A program made the position numbers and the translations under genes. DNA of 64,000 nt from contig NZ_CP050313.1 of the NCBI RefSeq assembly GCF_011765625.1, positions 3,406,501-3,470,500 of the forward strand, read 5' to 3'. A model generated the notes under the pieces. The model saw only the letters and a list, made by a program, of their open reading frames with translations, made no database searches and was not told the DNA's origin. The stretch is from Shewanella aestuarii (lineage in GTDB: Bacteria > Pseudomonadota > Gammaproteobacteria > Enterobacterales > Shewanellaceae). This document shows, piece by piece, positions 34,487-42,717 of this stretch. Each line of letters starts with the position of its first letter. The stretch's first letter is position 1.

Positions 34487-36631
34487 TTACTTAACTAAAC
34501 AGTTAAACTCACCACTGTAATCAAAGTCAAAATGATAAATGGTAAAACCTGGTGTGTTATTTTTATCACCTTCCTCATTAACTGTTGAAAGCCCAGTAAT
34601 TTGATTTGAGGCACAACGTGAAGCTTCTTCAAGTTTTGCAGAAGCAAAAGACACGCTATTGGTGTTAGGTGCAATCAGCTCAAATACTTTAGCATTCGGG
34701 AAGGCAAGTTTAGTATCGCCATCTTGCTCAGCTAAACGATCCGCTAAGTAATATTGCACTAAGTTACGGTTAGTAAACGCACCTTCTTCTTTAACTATTT
34801 CAGCTTTATCCACGCCTGGCATATCTTTGTTTGAGGCACGGTAGTTATTAGTAATAACGTAAATTTCAGCATCATCGGCAATGGCTTCACCATCAAAGGT
34901 TAGCTCAACTAATTGCTGGTTGTCCGTTTCAACAAAGTCCTTACCATTAATGTCGGTGAATTTTGACTCATTCTCAAGGTTGATAACATAGCGTAAGCGA
35001 CCTTCACCTTGCGCATTAAAGCCACCAAAGAATGCATCAAAGTTATAACCTGGGAAGGTTTCAACCAAGAAAGTTTCACCCTCTGCTAATGGTAAACTGT
35101 TATACGCATTTGAATTAACCCACTCGATCCAGCGCTTCATATCTGCACCGGTCATTTTCAATACCGCAGGGGTATTATTGTCAAACACATAAATATCAGC
35201 AATCGATGCGTTGGTTAACTCACCTTCTTGGATGTTTGTGTAATCCGCAGGGCCATTACGACCAGATTTAAATGGCGCAGACACAGATAAGAACAAGGCA
35301 TCATCAGCGGCATTGGCAAACTCACCACTTTGTTTCCACTTTAATAACTGATGCAATTGCGCCTGGTTAACCACCTGAATGGATAAATCTGGTACGACTT
35401 GCGGGAAGAAACTGTTCATGTTCACATCAATTTCAGCAATGGTTTCAGCCATATACTCAACAGTACCTTGATGTTCATCAGCCACTAAATCTTCAATGAT
35501 TTCATCGGATGAATTAGGAACTAAGCTACGTAACTCAGTGGTTGAATACTGATGTGCAGCCTGCCAAGACTCACCACCATCTTTTGATTCTAGCTGTAAG
35601 TCAATCACCCCAAGCTTAGCGCCCCAAAAACCAGGCATAACCGCAGGAACCCCATTAATTAAGCCTAATGCTGGGTCAACATTGGCAATATGGCCATACT
35701 CACCGGTGCTATTTGGGAATTCGCGATGATCATGTCCAAACATAATGGCGTCAACACCCGCGACATAACCTAAATGCAGTGCTGCATTTTCAGCAAATTC
35801 ATCATTGTTATCATTTAAGCCCGTGTGTGGAATAGCCACAATCACATCTGCTCCGGCTTCTTTCATTAGCGGCACATAATGTTCAGCGGTTTTCTTAATA
35901 TCAGAAACCAGCACATTACACACTAAATGCGACGCATCCCACCCCATAATTTGTGGCGGTGTAAAACCAATAACACCCACTTTTACTGTGTAAGATTTGC
36001 CATTTTCAGCAACAAACTCGCGATCTAGAATCACGTATGGGTCATACATGTGCTCAGCTTTATCGTAAAAGTCTTCGGTAATGCGCACTTCACACTCTTC
36101 GGCGTTGGCGCTGACTTTTTCTAATTCAGTATCGTTCTTCCATACGTTGGCACTCACGTAAGGAAAATTTGAACCTTTAAGCGCTTCATCTAAGTAATCA
36201 AGGCCATAGTTAAACTCATGATTACCTAGGTTAGCTGCATCATACTGAAGGTGGTTCATGGCTTTATAAACAGGGTGTTTTTCATCTTTTAGGTGATCAA
36301 CACCAAGTGCTGCCATGTAGTCGCCCATCGGACTACCTTGAATTAAGTCACCGTTATCAAACAACATGCTATTGGTTAATTCGTCACGCGTATTTTGAAT
36401 GACTAAAGAAGTACGCGCTAACCCCCACTCTGGCAGGTTAGTTTCATTTTGCTCTTGGCTGACAAAGTAGTTATATGGCATCACATTGGTGTGAATGTCA
36501 GTGGTTTCCATTAAACGTAACTTCATGCTGATAGTTTTGTTATCAGATTTATCATCAGATGAGTTGTTACAACCAGTCAAAATCATGGCAATACTGCTTG
36601 CCAATAGTAGCTTTGTCGCAGTTAACTTCAT
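34487..36631 (-). CDS. cpdB: 2',3'-cyclic-nucleotide phosphodiesterase/3'-nucleotidase, lipoprotein
   Basis: A 714-residue periplasmic enzyme that hydrolyses 2',3'-cyclic nucleotides and 3'-nucleotides for scavenging of nucleosides and phosphate. The signal ends in lipobox LTGC (Cys about residue 21) followed by an Asn/Ser/Asp linker. The two-metal calcineurin-like domain (about 35-370) shows METTDIHTN, GNHEFNYG and GHDHREF; the C-terminal 5'-nucleotidase-type substrate domain (about 400-660) includes FSG-like FLSVSAPFKSGR and YNFDAFFGG. The E. coli enzyme is 647 residues, so this one has a longer linker and tail. A C-terminal extension after about 670 is unassigned. ATG 36631 has GGAGT upstream. 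Confidence 0.88.
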   Translation of the reverse strand: MKLTATKLLLASSIAMILTGCNNSSDDKSDNKTISMKLRLMETTDIHTNVMPYNYFVSQEQNETNLPEWGLARTSLVIQNTRDELTNSMLFDNGDLIQGSPMGDYMAALGVDHLKDEKHPVYKAMNHLQYDAANLGNHEFNYGLDYLDEALKGSNFPYVSANVWKNDTELEKVSANAEECEVRITEDFYDKAEHMYDPYVILDREFVAENGKSYTVKVGVIGFTPPQIMGWDASHLVCNVLVSDIKKTAEHYVPLMKEAGADVIVAIPHTGLNDNNDEFAENAALHLGYVAGVDAIMFGHDHREFPNSTGEYGHIANVDPALGLINGVPAVMPGFWGAKLGVIDLQLESKDGGESWQAAHQYSTTELRSLVPNSSDEIIEDLVADEHQGTVEYMAETIAEIDVNMNSFFPQVVPDLSIQVVNQAQLHQLLKWKQSGEFANAADDALFLSVSAPFKSGRNGPADYTNIQEGELTNASIADIYVFDNNTPAVLKMTGADMKRWIEWVNSNAYNSLPLAEGETFLVETFPGYNFDAFFGGFNAQGEGRLRYVINLENESKFTDINGKDFVETDNQQLVELTFDGEAIADDAEIYVITNNYRASNKDMPGVDKAEIVKEEGAFTNRNLVQYYLADRLAEQDGDTKLAFPNAKVFELIAPNTNSVSFASAKLEEASRCASNQITGLSTVNEEGDKNNTPGFTIYHFDFDYSGEFNCLVK

Positions 36632-37411
36632 ATTTACTCCAAAGAGATCATTTACTTTGTGCTATTAAGTATTTAAACCAGGTACTCAATAACTAGAAAT
36701 AGTGTTTATGAGTAAGTTCACTCACTAATCGCCGTGCAAAATAAATAAAACCTCAAAGCAAGTAAAGGTTAACAAAAAGACAAACAATCCTTATTTAACA
36801 ATAATTTAAAGCTTTTATCCTGGGATAATAAGTGCGTTATGTAATAAAATTAAATGGCAATAAATTGTAAACAACAACGTCATTTACAACTGTTTCAAAA
36901 TGGGATGATTCACTACCAAAACAGTGACAACAAAACTTAAAAAATTGCATTAAAAATAATAACCTTAGCCAAGTACAACCCAAGCTATAATCGCACTCTC
37001 TAATTTAAGTTATTACTCTAAAGAACACCTTGGTTGATACACTTTATTTTCTGTCGTATTGAAAGTGATTTATTTTGATCAAAGCACGCTTAATTTCTGC
37101 TCATTTACTTTAAAAACTAAAATAAAAATAAATACATGCACTCTTTTAGCAAAAACACAAACTCGCCAAAACATCCAAACCATCTCGCAACAATAGGTAT
37201 TAGCAAGTAAGCCATTCACACCACAATTTGACAACAAGCTAGCTATGCTCACTCTTCGCCTAAAAACCAAGCGGCTGATACTGAAGGCTAATCTTCAAAT
37301 AAACTCAGTCGTCATTCTGGCAAGCCGATAACGACACTGAATATTTGTTGCAAGTTTGTTGAATTCAGATTGCTTAGTCATTGACGGCCAAATACAATGA
37401 GCCAGCGCTAA

Positions 37412-37696
37412 ATATCGACACTTATTACTCAAAATAAAATTATTGATGTTGCCGTTGACCCATCAACCCAAAATGAGCAAGCATTTTATCTCACAACACA
37501 ACAGGGTAATGACAGCTTTTGGAATGACAATAACCGCTACTTATTAGAAAAACATAATGCCGCTGGACATACCATTTGGCGTAGCCCACGTTTGATTGGC
37601 GAACCAAGTAAACACAGCTTAAAAGTGCGCTTAACTTCTGAGGGACAAACCCAAATGATGTTAGCGACCAGTCGAGCAATGTACGTGATTCATTAA
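37412..37696 (+). pseudogene. 3' remnant of a degraded gene
   Basis: The frame from 37412 to TAA 37694-37696 reads like real protein (IIDVAVDPSTQNEQAFYLTT, then NDNNRYLLEKH, then TIWRSPRLIG) but has no start codon or ribosome site, and is closed upstream by TAA at 37409-37411. Further upstream, at about 37312-37360, another frame has FWQADNDTEYLLQV, which could be part of the same old gene. A clean terminator follows 23 bases after the stop. I interpret this as the C-terminal end of a lost gene, possibly a beta-propeller or secreted protein; family unknown. Confidence 0.45.
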
Positions 37697-37718
37697 TCGG
37701 TTCATTGTCAGTTAAATT

Positions 37719-37745
37719 AAAAAGCCTGCATTTCGCAGGCTTTTT
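37719..37745 (+). terminator. Rho-independent terminator after gene remnant
   Basis: Stem AAAAAGCCTGC / GCAGGCTTTTT with loop ATTTC, 22 bases after the stop of the remnant at 37412-37696. Confidence 0.8.
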
Positions 37746-38075
37746 AATACTGAACAAGCAAAGTATCTTCACGCCCTGATTTTACATGACCTGTAGCACT
37801 AAGTGGCCCGATTTTATTCCATTCAAAACTCAATAACGCCTCACATCGATTCAAGACATAATACTATTAGCTCACCCGAATTAGCGCTTGGCGACACAAC
37901 TTAAATATTCTCAACATAACTAAAAATATTAAGTTTTCACTTACTTAGTGTTTAAATTAAAACCATTTGTGCTATAAAAGATAGAAAGCTGTTACTCAAC
38001 AGACAATAAAATGTTGATCAATGATTCACCTAGCGCTCTATTTATGATTCTGCGGTCACTTTATTGGTTTGAACG

Positions 38076-38097
38076 GTTAGGTATATTGATACCTAAC
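38076..38097. promoter_or_regulatory. Perfect inverted repeat upstream of Rap1a-like gene
   Basis: Arms GTTAGGTAT and ATACCTAAC (9 bp, loop ATTG), 113 bases before the start of the secreted protein gene. It may be an operator or a transcript hairpin. No matching regulator gene is adjacent. Confidence 0.4.
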
Positions 38098-38210
38098 AAC
38101 TTGCAGATATTAACTTTACAGGCTTAATAAGGTATCAAATGAAAACTGCGCAGATACATCTCAATAGATGAATTTGCAATAAACAGAATAATAAAAATAA
38201 GGAAGTTTAT

Positions 38211-38663
38211 ATGAGGCTCATCCAACTCTTAACACTACTAACATTCACTCTTATTTTTTCGCCATCTGCATTGTCTGATATCTCTAAAAATGAAGACCAA
38301 CAGGTTCTATCATCTTGCATGTCGCTAAACAAAGATTCACCAGCCACTTCAACTAAACTCTGCGCTTTCTATATTCATGGTTTTCTTGCAGGCACATTCA
38401 ACAACACTCAACAGTTTGAGCTGAGAAAAGGTTCAGAAGGGTTTGCCGACCGAGCTTACCGCACTCGAGTAGGTACTCTGACATCAAAAATAGTACAGAC
38501 TGAATTATGTATACCAGCAAATGTTACCCGTGATCAGCTGCTAAAAAAAATTGTAGATAGAACGATTAACGAACTGTCACCCTCGACTGATTCTTTGCAA
38601 GGGCTACACAGCCAAATTTATGAAGCATTAACTAAAGAGTCGTCATGCGAACCAAATAACTAA
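38211..38663 (+). CDS. Secreted Rap1a/Tai-like protein
   Basis: A 150-residue periplasmic protein. Signal peptide at residues 1-22 (ending ALS-DI). The mature part has Cys residues and a pattern like the Rap1a/Tai domain: LCAFYIHGFLAGTF in the first half and ELCIPANVTRDQLLKKIVD in the second. Rap1a proteins are immunity factors for type VI amidases in Serratia, but many orphan members exist and no effector gene is nearby. ATG 38211 follows AAGGAAG, a strong site. The immunity role is not supported by context. Confidence 0.6.
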   Translation: MRLIQLLTLLTFTLIFSPSALSDISKNEDQQVLSSCMSLNKDSPATSTKLCAFYIHGFLAGTFNNTQQFELRKGSEGFADRAYRTRVGTLTSKIVQTELCIPANVTRDQLLKKIVDRTINELSPSTDSLQGLHSQIYEALTKESSCEPNN

Positions 38664-38739
38664 CGGGTTAATCCCCCTAAAAGTAACAACCAATGACAGA
38701 CTAGGTTTAAGCTCTTAACTAGAAGAAGTATGAATCAAT

Positions 38740-39240
38740 ATGACACAAGAAAATAAAAGCAGCGTTGTTCCAAACCACAGGCTGGTACTGTTTTTAACAC
38801 TGGCTTTATTTTGGTGGATTAACTCAAATTACAGTAACCCTCTTTTATTGTCATTGGGTGCAGGGTCAATCATGCTGGTGCTTTATATTGCCCAAAAAAT
38901 GGATGTTATCGACCAAGAAACTCATCCCATTCGCCTTAACACCAGCATGATAAATTATGCATTTTGGTTAGTTAAACAGGTGATTTTGTCGAATATCAGT
39001 GTGGTAAAACATATTTGGATGGGTAACAAAAGTATCACCCCCGTACTAACCACTATAAACACCCAACAATGTTCAGATATTAATAAAGTCATCTACGCCA
39101 ACTCCATCACCCTAACACCTGGAACTGTGGCGATAGACTTAATTGACAATCAACTCACAGTTCATGCTTTGGATCACTCTGATATCGACATACTTAAAGC
39201 AGGGGAAATGGATCGTCGGGTAAAGGAGCTTGAAAAATAA
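38740..39240 (+). CDS. mrpE: Cation/proton antiporter subunit MrpE/MnhE
   Basis: A 166-residue membrane protein, first gene of a nine-gene antiporter operon. It has hydrophobic helices near residues 14-50 followed by the MnhE domain, with the family motif region YANSITLTPGTVAIDL and a C-terminal cytoplasmic part. ATG 38740 has AAGAAG upstream. Its stop overlaps the start of mrpF by one base (TAATG). The subunit belongs to the small membrane part of Mrp complexes (MbhA in archaeal numbering). A slightly long N-terminal segment (TQENKSSVVPNHR) precedes the first helix. Confidence 0.9.
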   Translation: MTQENKSSVVPNHRLVLFLTLALFWWINSNYSNPLLLSLGAGSIMLVLYIAQKMDVIDQETHPIRLNTSMINYAFWLVKQVILSNISVVKHIWMGNKSITPVLTTINTQQCSDINKVIYANSITLTPGTVAIDLIDNQLTVHALDHSDIDILKAGEMDRRVKELEK

Positions 39241-39536
39241 TGTTAGCTGCTGCCACTATCGCCATTCTAGTTGTAATGTTACTTGCAATCATACGCTGCG
39301 TCGTTGGTCCCACACTTTACGATCGAATATTAGCCTTCAACTTTTTTGGCACTAAAGCCATTCTATTGATTTCCGTTTTAGGCTTTTTAATGGGGCGCCC
39401 AGAGTTTCTTGACATTGCCCTTGTCTATGCCCTCATTAACTTTATTAGTGTCATCGGAATTTTGCGTTATTCAGATTCTGCTGAGTTCAAAGTCAGCCCT
39501 TATGACGACCATGCAAGCAAGGATAGTAAAGAATGA
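39240..39536 (+). CDS. mrpF: Cation/proton antiporter subunit MrpF/MnhF
   Basis: A 98-residue protein with three membrane helices and the MnhF signature CVVGPTLYDRILAFNFFGTK, followed by FLDIALVYALINFISVIGIL. It starts by TAATG overlap with mrpE and overlaps mrpG by 4 bases (ATGA), so the three small genes are translationally coupled. It corresponds to MbhB in archaeal Mbh complexes. In known Mrp complexes it helps to line the sodium path next to the MrpA C-terminal domain. Confidence 0.93.
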   Translation: MLAAATIAILVVMLLAIIRCVVGPTLYDRILAFNFFGTKAILLISVLGFLMGRPEFLDIALVYALINFISVIGILRYSDSAEFKVSPYDDHASKDSKE

Positions 39537-39874
39537 ACTTATTACTCGAAATTAGCAGTGGTATCTGCCTGTTAATTGGTAGCTTTTTATGCTTTTCTGG
39601 TGGAATTGGCATTATACGTTTTCCAGACTTCTACACCCGCATGCATGCCGCAAGTGTTACTGACACCTTAGGTGCTGGCTTAATACTCATTGGATTAATG
39701 CTTCAAAGCCCTAGCGGTATGGTGTTAATTAAGCTGATATTAATTTTAGCTTGCACGCTATTCATCAACCCATCTGCCAGTCATGCATTAGCAAAAGCTG
39801 CGCTACATAATGGCCTAATACCAAAAGAAGCTAAGCGCGCAACTGAGGGAGGGAACAAGCCATCGAAGCTTTAG
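39533..39874 (+). CDS. mrpG: Cation/proton antiporter subunit MrpG/MnhG
   Basis: A 113-residue protein with three membrane helices and the MnhG signature GGIGIIRFPDFYTRMHAAS, then DTLGAGLILIGL. ATGA overlap with mrpF. The C-terminus ends KPSKL and probably overlaps the beginning of the next coding region, whose apparent start (GTG 39901) is too late. It corresponds to MbhC. Confidence 0.93.
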   Translation: MNLLLEISSGICLLIGSFLCFSGGIGIIRFPDFYTRMHAASVTDTLGAGLILIGLMLQSPSGMVLIKLILILACTLFINPSASHALAKAALHNGLIPKEAKRATEGGNKPSKL

Positions 39875-39900
39875 TTGATATCATACTATTAGTATTTTTA

Positions 39901-40896
39901 GTGGTCATTGCCATTGCAATCGTTCGCATGACAGACCTGTTAGCCGTTGTCATGTTAAGCGGTATTTATGGCTTATTATCTGCCTGTTTCTTTGTGGTGC
40001 TTGATGCCGTTGATGTGGCCTTTACCGAGGCATCTGTTGGTGCGGGAATTTCAGGCCTACTCATGTTAGCAGCCATTACCATGACAGGCCGAAAAGAAGC
40101 GCCAAAGCGTCATAAGCCCTTCCTCGCATTATTTGTGGTGTTAGTAACAGGTGGCATGCTGATATACGGCACCATGGATATGCCATACTTTGGCGCAGCT
40201 GATGCCCCTGTCCACCAGCATGTCGCACCTCGCTATATTCATGATTCAATGCAAGAAGTTGGCATTCCTAATATTGTGACCTCAGTGCTAGGAAGTTACC
40301 GTGCGTTTGATACCTTAGGTGAAGTGGCGGTTATTTTTACAGCAGGTATTGGGGTGCTGTCATTACTCAGATTACCGCGACTAAGCAAAAAACCTGCATC
40401 AAATGAAGCGACTGAAGCACAAATGCACGAACGTCATATGGTGGTGCGCATTGTCAGTAAAACACTGATCCCTTTCATCTTGCTGTTTGCTCTTTACGTG
40501 CAATTCCACGGCGATTTTGGCCCAGGGGGTGGTTTCCAAGCTGGGGTAATTTTTGCTGCTGCGATAATCCTTTACACCATGTTATTTGGCTTAGAAACGG
40601 CTCAAAAGGTTTTTAACCCATCACTTGTTCAACTACTTGCAGCTGTGGGACTGTTGCTATACGCATCGGTCGGGGTTGTTTCCATTATCAATGGAGCAAA
40701 CTTCTTGGATTATAACGTATTAGCCGATACCTCACTGGATGGTCAACACATAGGAATTTTGTTGATTGAGCTTGGCGTTGGTATCACAGTTGCATCAGTC
40801 ATGCTGAGTATCTTTTTTAATTTTGATGCCCGCAGACAAGCCCTTCATAACAACAAAAAACCAAAAGGGGAGCAGGATGTTTCTCGGACTCTATAA
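39901..40896 (+). CDS. Fused MbhD-MbhE-MrpB antiporter subunit
   Basis: At least 331 residues combining three pieces that are separate or elsewhere in other complexes. A DUF4040/MbhD segment (about 1-65, with AFTEASVGAGISG as VAFTEASVGAGISGLL) is followed by an MbhE-like helix pair with DTLGEVAVIFTAGIGVLSLL (about 130-155), then an MnhB domain (about 180-325, QFHGDFGPGGGFQAGVIFA). In Mrp systems the first two are the C-terminus of MrpA. GTG 39901 cuts into the first membrane helix: the frame is open back to 39847 and the hydrophobic helix begins at about 39868. Upstream GAGGGAGG would suit a start near 39862, where the codon is ATC. Confidence 0.85.
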   Translation: MVIAIAIVRMTDLLAVVMLSGIYGLLSACFFVVLDAVDVAFTEASVGAGISGLLMLAAITMTGRKEAPKRHKPFLALFVVLVTGGMLIYGTMDMPYFGAADAPVHQHVAPRYIHDSMQEVGIPNIVTSVLGSYRAFDTLGEVAVIFTAGIGVLSLLRLPRLSKKPASNEATEAQMHERHMVVRIVSKTLIPFILLFALYVQFHGDFGPGGGFQAGVIFAAAIILYTMLFGLETAQKVFNPSLVQLLAAVGLLLYASVGVVSIINGANFLDYNVLADTSLDGQHIGILLIELGVGITVASVMLSIFFNFDARRQALHNNKKPKGEQDVSRTL

Positions 40897-41239
40897 CTAT
40901 TGGATCGCAATTCTACTGATGATGATTGGATTTTATATCGTTATCGCCCATGCCAACTTGGTTAAGAAGTTAGTTGGACTGACCATTTTTCAAACCTCAG
41001 TGTTTATCTTTTATATCAGCGTAGGCGTGGTTGAACGTGGCAGCGCGCCCATTTTAGCCGCTGGAGTTAGCGACTACTCTAATCCTCTCCCCCATGTGTT
41101 AATTCTTACCGCTATTGTGGTTGGTATTGCAACCACAGCTCTTGGGCTGGCGCTGGTCATACGAATAAAAGAAGCCTATGGCAGTGTAGAAGAAAATGAA
41201 ATCCAAAAACAAGATCAGCTAAACGAGGAGCAATCATAG
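40877..41239 (+). CDS. mrpC: Cation/proton antiporter subunit MrpC/MnhC (NuoK-like)
   Basis: A 120-residue NuoK-like protein with three helices; MIGFYIVIAHANLVKKLVGL is the first-helix region and NPLPHVLILTAIVVGIATTALGLAL is the conserved final helix. ATG 40877 has GGGGAG at ideal distance and lies inside the 3' end of the preceding gene (20-base overlap). A hydrophilic tail with Glu/Gln follows. It corresponds to MbhG. The stop overlaps the next GTG start by one base. Confidence 0.92.
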   Translation: MFLGLYNYWIAILLMMIGFYIVIAHANLVKKLVGLTIFQTSVFIFYISVGVVERGSAPILAAGVSDYSNPLPHVLILTAIVVGIATTALGLALVIRIKEAYGSVEENEIQKQDQLNEEQS

Positions 41240-42717
41240 TGTTAGCTCACCTGCCTATTTTACAAGTCGTGGTGCCGCTAATGGCGGCTCCATTATGCTG
41301 GTTCTTAAACCGTTCAAAATTGGTGTGGATATTTGCCTTATTGGTCTGCGCTGCCACCTGTGTTAACAGCATACTATTGCTGATAGAAGTGATGAAATCA
41401 GGCACCATCATCTATGAACTTGGTGGATGGGAAGCACCTTGGGGGATTGAGTATCGCATTGATAAACTTAATGCTTTTTTACTGCTGATTATCTCAAGCA
41501 TTGCCACTGTGGTCATGTTTGCCGCAAACACCAGCATTCAAAAAGAATTAAGCGCTGACCGCCATACCCTATTTTATAGCCTTTATCTGTTATCGCTGAC
41601 GGGCATGTACGGCATTGTGGCTACCGGCGATGCATTTAATGTATTTGTATTTTTAGAGATATCCTCATTATCGGCCTACGCATTAATCGCCTTAGGAAAT
41701 GACAGACGCGCACTTTGGGCTGCTTTTCAATATCTGATAATGGGAACCATAGGGGCTACCTTTATTTTGATTGGTATCGGCATGCTCTATCAAATGACCG
41801 GCACTCTGAATATGAGCGACCTTGCGATTCGGTTAGCGGATGTTGGCCACACCCGCACCGTGTTTGCAGCGTTCGCCTTTTTAATTGTCGGCATCTGCTT
41901 AAAGTTAGCCTTATTCCCACTTCATCTTTGGTTGCCTAATGCTTATGCCTATGCGCCATCAATTGTAACAGCGTTTTTGGCTGCCACCTCTACCAAGGTT
42001 GCGGTGTACCTACTGATCCGCTTTACTTTTACCGTTTTAGGTATCAGTTTCTCGTTTACCACGCTGCCGCTACAAAGCATTTTAATGGTGCTGGGTCTTG
42101 CTGGTGTTTTTGTTGCTTCTATCACCGCGATATATCAGCAAAATGTTAAACATATCTTAGCCTACTCAAGTATTGCGCAAGTGGGCTATATGATCATTGG
42201 TTACTCCATCAATACCAGCACAGGTATTATGGCAACATTACTGCATCTGTTTAACCACGCCTTAATGAAAAGCGCGCTATTTTTAGCATTAGGCGCCGTC
42301 ATGTATCGCATTGGTAGCGTCAAACTGAATCAATTTCAAGGCTTAGGCAAACAAATGCCATTCACCATGGCGGCGATTGTCGTTGGCGGACTAAGTTTGA
42401 TTGGTGTGCCATTAACCGTCGGTTTTATCAGCAAATGGTATCTGCTTATCGCCAGTGTTGAAGCCGGTATGTGGCCGGTTGCCGTACTTATCTTATTGGG
42501 TTCATTACTGGCGATTGTTTATATCTGGCGCATTGTAGAAATGGCCTACTTTAGGCCCCCACTACCTGGGCGAGAAACAGTCAAAGAGGCGCCTTGGTCA
42601 TTCCTTGCGCCAATTTGGGCCCTTGTAGTGGCTAATATCTATTTTGGTATCGATACTCGCCTGAGTGTACAAGTTGCACAGGCGGCTTCTCAAAGTTTGT
42701 TTGGAATAACCCCATGA
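41239..42717 (+). CDS. MrpD/NuoN-like antiporter subunit, copy 1
   Basis: A 492-residue protein with about 14 membrane helices of the proton_antipo_M family. The functional residues of these channels are in place: Glu in VFVFLEISSLSAY (helix 5), Lys in CLKLALFPLHLWLPNAY (helix 7), Lys in TSTKVAVYLLIRF (helix 8), and Lys in NHALMKSALFLALG (later half). It starts at GTG 41239, overlapping the mrpC stop by one base. It is the first of three antiporter-type subunits in the operon and the best match to MrpD/MbhH by position. Confidence 0.9.
   Translation: MLAHLPILQVVVPLMAAPLCWFLNRSKLVWIFALLVCAATCVNSILLLIEVMKSGTIIYELGGWEAPWGIEYRIDKLNAFLLLIISSIATVVMFAANTSIQKELSADRHTLFYSLYLLSLTGMYGIVATGDAFNVFVFLEISSLSAYALIALGNDRRALWAAFQYLIMGTIGATFILIGIGMLYQMTGTLNMSDLAIRLADVGHTRTVFAAFAFLIVGICLKLALFPLHLWLPNAYAYAPSIVTAFLAATSTKVAVYLLIRFTFTVLGISFSFTTLPLQSILMVLGLAGVFVASITAIYQQNVKHILAYSSIAQVGYMIIGYSINTSTGIMATLLHLFNHALMKSALFLALGAVMYRIGSVKLNQFQGLGKQMPFTMAAIVVGGLSLIGVPLTVGFISKWYLLIASVEAGMWPVAVLILLGSLLAIVYIWRIVEMAYFRPPLPGRETVKEAPWSFLAPIWALVVANIYFGIDTRLSVQVAQAASQSLFGITP

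Larger units (their letters stand above)
36632..38210. other. 1.6-kb gene-poor region
   Basis: No intact gene of normal length is visible on either strand. It contains coding-like debris at about 37290-37696 with a preserved terminator, and a perfect inverted repeat at 38076-38097. A 63-codon minus frame at 37079-37270 has no support. Base composition is AT-rich, like the other intergenic regions here. Confidence 0.5.

Noticed and set aside
37079..37270. 63-codon minus-strand frame in the 1.6-kb gap
   Set aside because: AT-rich sequence by-product with no ribosome site or family pattern.
38211..38663. Rap1a-like gene as a type VI secretion immunity gene
   Set aside because: No effector or secretion genes nearby; the domain also occurs in orphan proteins.
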